DNA from: JAHHLP01 sp041609895
GTDB taxonomy: Bacteria > Bacteroidota > Rhodothermia > Rhodothermales > JABDKH01
DNA: 15,617 bases
Direction of reading: 5' to 3'
Assembly (NCBI GenBank): GCA_041609895.1
Contig: JBFIPX010000062.1
Location: 1-15,617 of the forward strand
The stretch's first letter is position 1, and every line of letters begins with the position of its first letter. Position numbers and translations under genes: made by a program. The notes beneath the pieces are model-generated. The model was not told the DNA's origin, did no database searches, and saw nothing but the letters and a program-made list of their open reading frames with translations. This document shows positions 1 to 7,700 of the stretch, in pieces.

Positions 1-1398
1 AGGTGAATTCCCGGTCGCGTGATTGTAAACCACATCCAGAATCACCGCAATGCCGCGCTTGTGACACTCGTCGATGAACAGCTTGAAATCATCCGCCGGG
101 CCGTAGTATTTGTCCAGCGCCAGATGAAACACCGGGTTGTAACCCCAGCTGATGTTGCCGCCGAACTCTGAGACGGGCATGAGCTCAATGGCGTTGACTC
201 CCAGTCGCTGAAGGTAGTCGAGCGTGTCTGTGAGCGTCGAGTATCGATGGTCCCCGATGAAGTCACGGATCAGGAGCTCGTAGATCACGAGGTCCTTTTG
301 TGCCGGCCGTTCAAAGGGCGTCCATTCGAATGCGTCCTGAATGGTTGTGAATACACCCACGCGATTCTGCGTTTTGCCGGTCGGGTATGGCTTTAGCCCC
401 GGATATACGTCCCCAAGGAAAGGATCGTTAATCGGATCGAGCAGCTTGTGTGCGAAGGGATCCGCGACGCGGATTCGACCGTCCACGAGATATTGGAAGG
501 CGTACTCCTGCCCCGGGGTCAGCCCGGTAAGAGTGAGCCACCATCGAACGCTGTCAGCGTTGATGGAGTCCCGCTTCATCACGTACTCGTCGCGTACCTC
601 CCAGTCGTTGAAGTCGCCGATCACATAGACAAAGTCCTTTCCTGGCGCAAATAGGGAGAGCGTTGCGCGGGTCGGATCGGCATCATCGATCGTGATTCCA
701 TCGCGCACCCCGGGAGGAAGCGGCTCATCGATGACGTTCGGCACCCCAACTCCAACGCTGATCGAATCCTGCCGGCCCAGTGCATCGGTAACGAACAGCT
801 CGAACTTCGAACTCGCGGGGACTGGCGATGGCAGCTGATACTGGAAAACGCGCTTCGAGACATCGAAGAAAGGCAGGCCGTCCACTGGTTCGTCATTGAT
901 CTCAAACGAGATCGCCGTGACTTCCTCAGTACCGAAGATTCCCGCGGAAACGCGCACCATCGAGCGGCCGGACAGGTCCAGCTTCGCCGCGGGTTGAAAG
1001 ACCATCGGATCCGCGATCGTGACGACCGAGTTGTTGTTGTCGCTCGGATTGACTCGTTCGTTGTAAGGGTCGGAGATCCATTGAAAGACAGAGCCGTCCG
1101 TGTTCAAGTGATAGTGCACCTTGTACTGATGGGTAGCTCCTACGGACAAGCTAATCGTGTATAGATATTCGTCGAGAACGGGGTCATAGGTCATCTGCGA
1201 ACCATCCCCTACGGCGATCCGGCCTGCGCTGTTGTTGCCCCAGTTGTTGAAGTCACCGGGGTTGTATGCGCGAATGAAGCTCTGTCCCGGTTGTTTGATG
1301 TGGCGAAACGTCACGTCGATCGACTGCGCAACAGCGAGGTGCGAGAAAAAGAGGGCGGCCGCGACGCCAACAATATGGAGTTTACCGGTGCGAGTCAT
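1..1398 (-). CDS. Secreted GH13 alpha-amylase-family glycoside hydrolase, N-terminal part (cut by window edge)
   Basis: The frame is open from ATG at 1398 to the window edge, giving 466 residues without a stop; the C-terminal catalytic half lies outside. Residues 1-24 form a signal peptide (basic start, hydrophobic core, AVA before Gln25). Residues about 27-125 form a beta-rich module with FNNWG, like carbohydrate-binding E-set folds. About 130-220 is an Ig-like linker. About 242-320 resembles CBM48 (GDFNDW, then YLVDG and DPF). The GH13 barrel starts near 365: YELLIRDF, then NAIELMPVSEF, then GYNP, then conserved region I at about 455-462 (DVVYNHA). The catalytic Asp and Glu regions are not visible. 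The family hydrolyses or rearranges alpha-1,4 or alpha-1,6 glucans; export suggests action on outside polysaccharide. It lies downstream of the terminator that follows the CBM-like gene, and its ATG has no clear Shine-Dalgarno. A T9SS tail on the missing end is plausible but unseen. Substrate is not decided. Confidence 0.9.
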   Translation of the reverse strand, partial: MTRTGKLHIVGVAAALFFSHLAVAQSIDVTFRHIKQPGQSFIRAYNPGDFNNWGNNSAGRIAVGDGSQMTYDPVLDEYLYTISLSVGATHQYKVHYHLNTDGSVFQWISDPYNERVNPSDNNNSVVTIADPMVFQPAAKLDLSGRSMVRVSAGIFGTEEVTAISFEINDEPVDGLPFFDVSKRVFQYQLPSPVPASSKFELFVTDALGRQDSISVGVGVPNVIDEPLPPGVRDGITIDDADPTRATLSLFAPGKDFVYVIGDFNDWEVRDEYVMKRDSINADSVRWWLTLTGLTPGQEYAFQYLVDGRIRVADPFAHKLLDPINDPFLGDVYPGLKPYPTGKTQNRVGVFTTIQDAFEWTPFERPAQKDLVIYELLIRDFIGDHRYSTLTDTLDYLQRLGVNAIELMPVSEFGGNISWGYNPVFHLALDKYYGPADDFKLFIDECHKRGIAVILDVVYNHATGNSP

Positions 1399-1441
1399 TC
1401 GCTGTTGTTGGTGATTGATTGCTGGGACAAGCCGGAGACAA

Positions 1442-1469
1442 AGCCGGCCACCCGTTGAGGTGGCCGGCT
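1442..1469 (-). terminator. Strong hairpin terminator after the CBM-like T9SS gene
   Basis: A perfect 11-bp stem (AGCCGGCCACC pairing with GGTGGCCGGCT) closes a 6-base loop. On the minus strand the stem is followed by TTTGTCT, a short and imperfect U tract. It lies 50 bases beyond the stop codon of the gene ending at 1519 and 44 bases before the ATG of the GH13 gene at 1398. It fits an intrinsic terminator or attenuator that lowers read-through into the amylase gene; the U tract is weak, so partial read-through or a 3'-end stabilising role is possible. Confidence 0.7.
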
Positions 1470-1479
1470 CTCTTCCGGC

Positions 1480-1504
1480 GGACCGATCATACGGTCCGAT
1501 CGGT
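1480..1504 (-). other. Two mutually exclusive short hairpins upstream of the terminator
   Basis: GGACCG (1480-1485) can pair with CGGTCC (1492-1497). Alternatively ACCGATC (1482-1488) can pair with GATCGGT (1498-1504). The two pairings share bases, so only one can form at a time. The element lies between the stop codon at 1519 and the strong hairpin at 1442-1469. It may be a 3'-end processing or stability element; no function is established. Confidence 0.35.
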
Positions 1505-1518
1505 GTTTGCCGATGTGA

Positions 1519-3591
1519 TTACTTCAGCAGAACCATCGACCGCGTGATCACCTTGTCAGCGGTCTCCAGTCTGTAGAAGTAGGTACCGCTCGCCAGGTCC
1601 GACGCATCGAAGTTGACACGGTACGTATTCGCGGGCTGAACTCCGTTGACCAGCGTGGCAACACGCCGACCGATCACGTCATAAACGTGAAGCTCGACCT
1701 TCTGCGACGCCGTGATGGCATACTCGAAGGTGGTCGTCGGGTTGAACGGGTTCGGGAAGTTCTGCTTCAGCGTGATGGATGCCGGGAGCTCGCCATCTAC
1801 AGGTTCCACACCTACGCTGAACGCGGGGTTGTCCTCGAATGGCAACGGACCAGCCTGTACCATGAAGCTCTGGGCGCCGATGTCGTATGAGGCAGGCCAG
1901 GAGCCATCCGGATTCGGTTTGATGTAGTTCGTTCGGTTCCGTCCTGGGACCGCGCCAAGGCCGGTTCCCGGTTCACCGAAGAGGTCCGCCCCCTGTCCAT
2001 AGCTATACGTGTATGTCAGGTTGCTGTAGGTCGGACCCTCAATTGTCACCGAGCCGGTATAGACTCCGTCACTGTCTCCATCCGACAGGACGTCCACCAT
2101 TACCGGCCGTTCCTCGGTCGGATCACGGAAAGGAATCGACGGATTCGAGATCCTTTGCGTCAACGCCCAGAGCGGATCCTGCACCACGATGAACACGGAG
2201 TCACCCGCTGACGCGTCGAACGGCCTTGCGGCATTGGCGACGGCTGCCGCCATGTCCACCGAGTAGTTTACCGTTATCGATGTGCCTTCCGGAATGACGT
2301 TCAGGTCCGTGATGTCGTTGAAGAACGACAATCCGAGGTCCTGGTCGTTATTCGGATTCCCCTCGAACGTGAACAGCCGATCGACACCGGTTCGATGACC
2401 TTCCTCCCAACCCGGTGGCGGCTCAAAGCCAAACTCCGTAATGAACTCCGGATTGTTGAAATTGAGGAAGTACTTGTAGGCAACCTCCGTTCCGGGTCGG
2501 AGGGTAAGACCGAAGAAGCCCTCGAATAGCGTCTCGCCGGGTACCCTGTCCATCAGACAGAGAGTCGGGTCACTGCAACCCCAACCGTTAAAGCCTCCTC
2601 GCACCTCCAAGGTATCGCCGCGCGCCGTTCGAAATATGCCGATGTCCTCCAGTGATGCCAGGTCGACCGCAAAGATCACGTTCTGCGTCACCGGCTCGTT
2701 AGGATCGGGGGCCTGGTTGCCGAAGTAGACCCACTGGAGTGTCGTGTCTTGGGACGGTACGACGAATTCACGATTGCCCACCAGATCTCCCTCCTCCCAG
2801 CCGACGATTCCGCTCTCATCCTCAAGTACGAACTTGTAGAGCTGCGTCGTACCCGCTGCGCTCAACGGATAATACACGACACCGGAGAAGAGGTCGTAGC
2901 CCGGCGCCTGATCGTTGGTCGACTCCCGCATCAGCGCCACACCTTTGCCGTCATTGGAGCTACCCCAATCGAACGGTGACCCGGCAAACACGCTTCCGTC
3001 GCCTGTCACGGCGGCATGGTGATTCGGATTCGTGCGGTCATATCCGTCCAGTTGTCCCTCCGGCGTGTTCATGTACACGCGGTACCAAACGGCGATAGAA
3101 TCGACCTTGGATTCATACGGACGCCAGTCATAGGGCCCTCGGTCACCAGAGACGCCGCGATATTCGCGCTGCGACTCATAGAAGTGGACTGTTAACGTTG
3201 TATCGCTGGTTCCGTCCGGAATGTTCGGGTTTGGATCCGCCTCCCAGCCTTCTCCAAGAATGTCTTGTGACTGCTGAGAATAGAATTTGAATGTGAGGTC
3301 AGTGGTATCCGGCAATTCGAACTGAATCTGCCAGTAATCGCCTCCGACATTGACGGGCTCGAGCGTACTGGTGTCATTCCACGCAATAACGTCCCCCTGG
3401 TCGTTGAAGACCCCTTCAACGCCGTCTGCCGCGCCGCGGACTTCAATGAAGGAGTCCGTCCTCGTCGTATCGCCCGATGTCGCCATGTTGAGGGTCAGCG
3501 TAACCTGACGCTGAGCCTGAACCGGCATCGCCGCGAGTAGGACAAGGAGCGCAGCACCGAGCCATCCCCACGAAGTGGTAGATCTAAACAT
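1519..3591 (-). CDS. Secreted multi-domain carbohydrate-binding-like protein with T9SS C-terminal sorting domain
   Basis: 690 residues. Signal peptide 1-26 (hydrophobic LGAALLVLLAAMPVQA before Gln27). No catalytic motif is visible. Four beta-sandwich-like segments follow: about 27-137, 163-290, 302-410 (GGFNGWGCSDP, then EVAYKYFLNF, typical of starch-binding E-set or CBM20/CBM48-type folds) and 440-575. Residues about 608-690 are a type A T9SS sorting domain (NFPNPFNPTTTFEY, VYDVIGRRVATLVNG, GTYFYRL, final SMVLLK), so the mature protein should cross the outer membrane through T9SS and be fixed to the surface or released. ATG at 3591 has a good Shine-Dalgarno (AGGAG, 7 bases away). The likely job, inferred from domains and neighbours, is binding glucan at the surface, like SusE/SusF of Bacteroides but with a different export route and no sequence identity claimed. 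It follows the PorV-like gene by 101 bases and ends at a hairpin terminator. Confidence 0.85.
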   Translation of the reverse strand: MFRSTTSWGWLGAALLVLLAAMPVQAQRQVTLTLNMATSGDTTRTDSFIEVRGAADGVEGVFNDQGDVIAWNDTSTLEPVNVGGDYWQIQFELPDTTDLTFKFYSQQSQDILGEGWEADPNPNIPDGTSDTTLTVHFYESQREYRGVSGDRGPYDWRPYESKVDSIAVWYRVYMNTPEGQLDGYDRTNPNHHAAVTGDGSVFAGSPFDWGSSNDGKGVALMRESTNDQAPGYDLFSGVVYYPLSAAGTTQLYKFVLEDESGIVGWEEGDLVGNREFVVPSQDTTLQWVYFGNQAPDPNEPVTQNVIFAVDLASLEDIGIFRTARGDTLEVRGGFNGWGCSDPTLCLMDRVPGETLFEGFFGLTLRPGTEVAYKYFLNFNNPEFITEFGFEPPPGWEEGHRTGVDRLFTFEGNPNNDQDLGLSFFNDITDLNVIPEGTSITVNYSVDMAAAVANAARPFDASAGDSVFIVVQDPLWALTQRISNPSIPFRDPTEERPVMVDVLSDGDSDGVYTGSVTIEGPTYSNLTYTYSYGQGADLFGEPGTGLGAVPGRNRTNYIKPNPDGSWPASYDIGAQSFMVQAGPLPFEDNPAFSVGVEPVDGELPASITLKQNFPNPFNPTTTFEYAITASQKVELHVYDVIGRRVATLVNGVQPANTYRVNFDASDLASGTYFYRLETADKVITRSMVLLK

Positions 3592-3608
3592 GTAAGTGCT
3601 CCTGCGGT
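3592..3608 (-). promoter_or_regulatory. Strong Shine-Dalgarno and A/C-rich leader of the CBM-like gene
   Basis: On the minus strand the ATG at 3591 is preceded by AGGAG with a 7-base spacer, the clearest ribosome binding site in the window. Upstream of it, to about 3630, the leader is almost only A and C (repeats of ACAAC and AAAACA), which should stay unstructured and favour translation. Most other genes here lack such a site, which suggests this product is made in larger amounts. That last point is inference. Confidence 0.6.
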
Positions 3609-3631
3609 TGTTTTGGTTGTGTTGTTTTCTT

Positions 3632-3651
3632 GAGCGATCGCGCGATCACTC
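3632..3651. promoter_or_regulatory. 20-bp near-perfect palindrome in the leader of the CBM-like gene
   Basis: GAG-C-GATCGC joins GCGATC-A-CTC: nine of ten base pairs match around the centre at 3641.5, with no loop. It lies in the 101-base gap between the PorV-like stop (3693) and the next ATG (3591). Lack of a loop and of a U tract argues against a terminator; a dimeric regulator site is more likely. The motif differs from the two operators beside the LacI gene, so it would be for another protein. Confidence 0.35.
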
Positions 3652-3692
3652 GCGCATCTATTCAACCCGCCGTTTCACCGGCGAGGCAAATT

Positions 3693-4760
3693 TCAAAATT
3701 GAACCGACAGCGTAAAGCGATTGACGTCGGTAAAGAATTCCTGCTTCTCATATGCATAGTCGAAGGCGAAGTCAAGCGGCGCGAACCGGTACCGTAGTCC
3801 CGCGCCCAGCGTGAGCGACCGGACGTTGTCGTCCAGGAAGAGCTCGCTGTATCCGCCCCGGACCATGATAAGGTCTCCGAGGAATCCCAGTTCGGCGCCG
3901 ACGTTAACGTACTGCTCGCTATTGTTCGGATTGAGTGCGTCTACAGCCACGGTCAGCCGGTACTGCTCGGTCTGGAACACCTCGCCTGCCACACCGATCC
4001 GCATCGACAGCGGCATATCGAACTCGTCCGTCTTTAGAAGCGCGCGGTTACTTTCGTTGTTACCCTCCGCGTTCGGATCAATGTCGACAACGACGAGCAA
4101 TTCGTCACCGCCGATCTTCAGCTTGGATCCGAAGTTGGAGATGGATGCGCCCAGGCGAATGCCACTGAAAGGAGTGGTAAACATCGTTCCGACATCAAAA
4201 GCGACGCCGCTCGCGGTCGAGTTCCAGATTCGTTCGTTGACCATCTTTACGGATCCGCCGATCGAGAACCTGTCCGTGAGGGCCCGTGCGTAGGACAGGG
4301 CAATCGCCATCGACGACGCATCGAAGAGTTCGCCTGTACCGTCCTGCTCCAGCTCGGTCGTTACCTCCATCTCCGGAACGGACATGGACGTCACACCGAT
4401 TCCGAAGGTACCAAAGCTGCTCGGAACAGCGACCGCCACAAAGGCGAAGTCGATGTCGGCCAGCCACTGCGCGTAGTCGGCGGTAAACGTTCCTCCCGGC
4501 AGCTCAGCGAGGCCGGCCACATTCCAGTAGATCGCCGTAGGATCGGCGATCGAAGCCGAAATGGCGTGACCCATCCCCGTAGCGCGAGCCCCAACGGGAA
4601 TCGACAGGAAGTCGGCGGCGGTCGTTCCCCGCTTGGTCACCTCTCGGGTTGACGCGTCGAATTGTGCCGCGGCATCGAGGATACCGATGGCCAAGGTCGC
4701 CGCTATGACCGTAAGAACTGAAACGATGTTTCGCATCTTGTTTGTCGATCTGTCAGGCAT
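3693..4760 (-). CDS. PorV/PorQ-like outer-membrane beta-barrel protein
   Basis: 355 residues. The region FLSIPVGARATGMGHAISAS followed by DPTAIYWNVAGLAEL (about 51-87) is the hallmark N-terminus of the PorV/PorQ (UPF0164-like) family. Alternating amphipathic strands fill the rest, and the chain ends in Phe (NRFTLSVQF), as expected for an outer-membrane barrel. Signal peptide: hydrophobic stretch after Met9, ending DAAAQ. The ATG at 4760 lies 9 bases after the preceding stop, with a weak AGAGAA site; Met9 (4736) is an alternative start. PorV is known as the shuttle that passes T9SS cargo from the translocon to the attachment complex; PorQ and related proteins have less defined roles. Being between two genes with T9SS-type tails suggests a locus-specific partner for their export or anchoring, but a porin-like or general role cannot be excluded. 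Confidence 0.85.
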   Translation of the reverse strand: MPDRSTNKMRNIVSVLTVIAATLAIGILDAAAQFDASTREVTKRGTTAADFLSIPVGARATGMGHAISASIADPTAIYWNVAGLAELPGGTFTADYAQWLADIDFAFVAVAVPSSFGTFGIGVTSMSVPEMEVTTELEQDGTGELFDASSMAIALSYARALTDRFSIGGSVKMVNERIWNSTASGVAFDVGTMFTTPFSGIRLGASISNFGSKLKIGGDELLVVVDIDPNAEGNNESNRALLKTDEFDMPLSMRIGVAGEVFQTEQYRLTVAVDALNPNNSEQYVNVGAELGFLGDLIMVRGGYSELFLDDNVRSLTLGAGLRYRFAPLDFAFDYAYEKQEFFTDVNRFTLSVQF

Positions 4761-4769
4761 CGCAGTTCT

Positions 4770-7700
4770 CTACTTGATGATGGCAAACGTGCCTGTCTTT
4801 TCGCCGATGCCGGGGGCCTCGACGTGATACAAATAGACACCGTAGGCGACCGTGAGATCGTCGTTCGTTTGGAGATCCCAGTCGACGGTGCCATTCATCA
4901 GCGCCGAGACACTCATCGCCTCGTTTGTGCCCTCGTCTCGCCTAAGCACCCGAACCAGCTTGCCGCTGACGGTGAAGATCCGCACCGTCGCTTCAGGCGG
5001 CAGGTGCGTAAACTTGATCACGCGCGGTCCACGACCCGTGCTAAACGGATTCAGTGATTCAAACCTGTTGGTGACGACATAAGGATTCGGCACGACGCGA
5101 ATCATGTCCAGCAGCGAGTCGGGATTCGACGCATCGACAGACGGCTGCGCCGTCGTGAACTCAAACGAATCACTGGACAGGAATGGCTTCTTGGTGACGA
5201 TGTCCGCCACCTCGCCTTGCTGCGGATCTCGACGGTTCGCCACTGTGAAGTTGAGGCCGATCTTCCACGTCACAACAGGGTTGCCCGTGGTGGACCCAAC
5301 CTGCGGTTCGTACAGGATGATAAGATCGCTCTCGCCGTCGACCGGGCTCGCGGAAAACGAGGCCGGTTCGGTTGAAGTCGCGGAGATAAAGTCGTCGCCA
5401 CTCAGATCCCAAAACGCGTAGTCAACCGGAGTCTCGTTCCCGTTCGGGTCGACCTGGAAGACCTGGATGTTCGTTGGGCGCGACGGCAGGGTGAGCCTGC
5501 GGCGGACCTCGAGTTCGATGGATTGACCTTCCCCGGGCCCGACAACTTTGACACGGTAATCTGCCGGGTTGCGCAGGCCCTTGATGAAGCCGGCCGCGAT
5601 GTACGGTTCAAGCGAAATCGGGTAAACTTCCTCCGAGTTCCACCCCGTGTCCGTCCTATTCACAACGATGAAGGGCTCTGGGCGGAAAAAAAGCTTGAAT
5701 CCAAGTGGTTTCCCGAAGTCGTCAAAAACGGGAAACTCGACCTCCGGGCGATATGCCCTGGACCGATTCAGCAATGTGTCACCGACGGTCACGTCGATCA
5801 GCGAGAAGTTCTTGGTTGTCAGCGTATCCGGAGTCGTTCGCGTGCCGAGGCGCAAGGTGTCCTCAAATGTGATCCGATAGACGTGATCGTCAGGGAGTGC
5901 CCGCGGATCGACTACCTCGTAAAGAATCTGACTGCTGGTTGTGCCGGAAATGCGCGTCAGGTCTTTGAGGTCACCGCCGACAAAGCCAGCAACGGGCGCG
6001 GTCGGGGTCACCTCCACGACGTTCGGGCCGGTCTCGATATCGCCGTTCGGGAGGCGACGAATGCGAATCGGTGTCTCCGTCGGCGGGATGTTGTCGATCG
6101 CTGATCCATAGTCGTAGGCGGTGACAGCGTAGAAGTACCGGATACCGTTCGTGACCGTCGAATCGACCCAGACATGCGTGAGTCCGCTAGCGTCCTCTCC
6201 CGGATCCTGCCTGTTGTTACCCAGATAAAACTTGACGCCGTTCACGTCTACCGGGTGAAATCCTTCGAACCCGTCGATGCGATCGAACTGCGCGATCGGC
6301 TTACGGAAAAGCAGGTTGCCGAAGCCATCGGTGATAATGCGTGGGTCGAGGAAGGCCGGGTCCGTAGCGCGGTAGATTCGATAGCCTTCGAAGTCGTTCG
6401 GGTTTCTGCCGAGACCGGCCAGGAACTGGTCGAACGACTCCTCGGAGTCGGAGTCCCAGTATAGCGTGACGCGCTCGTCACCCGGAACAACGGACACCTC
6501 AGGCGTAATCGGCGCCTGCGCGAACTGATAGTCCTCAAGGTACGCCTGGAGGGATTTGTCCCGCGTATCGAGAACCTCCTCGCGGGTCTGGCCGATCTGG
6601 ATCGACAGCGAGATCCGTTCGGTCTGACCCGCCTTCAACGGGAAGAGCCCACTGGAGATGACGAGGTCGCTCTCGCCCGGCGGCGGGGGTTCCACGTCGA
6701 AGTCTCCCGGAACCATGTACGTGAAGTAGAGCCGGCGATCCGCCTGCGTCCCGAGGTTCAACGTGCCGGCCGGAATAATCTGGACGTTCGTGATGCCGAT
6801 CTGGTCGGACTCGGAAATGTCCGTCACGTCGATGTTACGTTCGCCCGGAAAGTCAGTACCTGCTCCAGTAGTAGGCACGCCGTCGGAATCACCCGGATCA
6901 CCGTTGAACGGTACGCCGTCCAGCCCTGTGTCATGCTGCAGTGCGTTCCAGTCGCCGTCGTTGTCGATACCGTCGGACCGACTTTCATCGATCATCTCGT
7001 CGATGCCCTCGTCGATCCCCTCGTCCACGGCCCCGTCGCCGTCGTTGTCGATGCCGTCAGCGTAAGCCTTGCCGAGATCCTCCGAGCCGAGATCGTAAAG
7101 GATGATCGTCGTTCCGGGGACCCGGTATCTACGGAAGGCGTCGCCCGCCGCCTCATCGACCATCGCCTGGGTAACGACGGGGGAACCCGGCTCCGACAGG
7201 AGCGGAAAGGCATCGGTCGGCGTGACGTGCGAATCGTCGTTGTCGATGTTGTCGCGGTAGCCGCGTCCAATATCCTCCTCTCCTACACCAACGAGGTGAA
7301 CGATCGGCCGCCCGAACGGGCCCTGGCTGACCGCATCACTGCCTGGATTGGGGGGCCATCGATTCCAGACGTCTGAGCCCGCTTGACCCACCATGGACTC
7401 GGTTACTGTCGGTCCGCCTGACTCTCCATCACCATCATTGTCAATGAAGTCCGCGTAACCGACGCCGATGTTCGATCCCTGCTCGCCGGTGAAGGGGACA
7501 TGGGTGGTGTTCTCGTCGATCAGGCCGTTGGCATTGTCGTCTCTACCGTTGCGCTGGTTCTCGCCTATCAGGAACGACTCGGGCACCACGGGGCTGTTGC
7601 ATTCACCGATGAGAGGTTCGCATTCCACCGTTGAGCCGTCTCCATCATTGTCGATGCGGTCGGTGGCGTTGCCGGGCGTCTCGAGGAAAGCGAAGACGGC

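Noticed and set aside
3668..3683. CGCCG/CGGCG hairpin after the PorV-like gene as an intrinsic terminator
   Set aside because: Only 5 bp and followed on the minus strand by GGTTGAATAG with no U tract; read-through to the next gene is more likely.
6940..7660. Repeated plus-strand strings such as CCGTCGTTGTCGAT, at first sight a CRISPR-like or satellite array
   Set aside because: Repeats are degenerate, unevenly spaced and in frame with DNDGDG protein loops, so they come from protein repeats.
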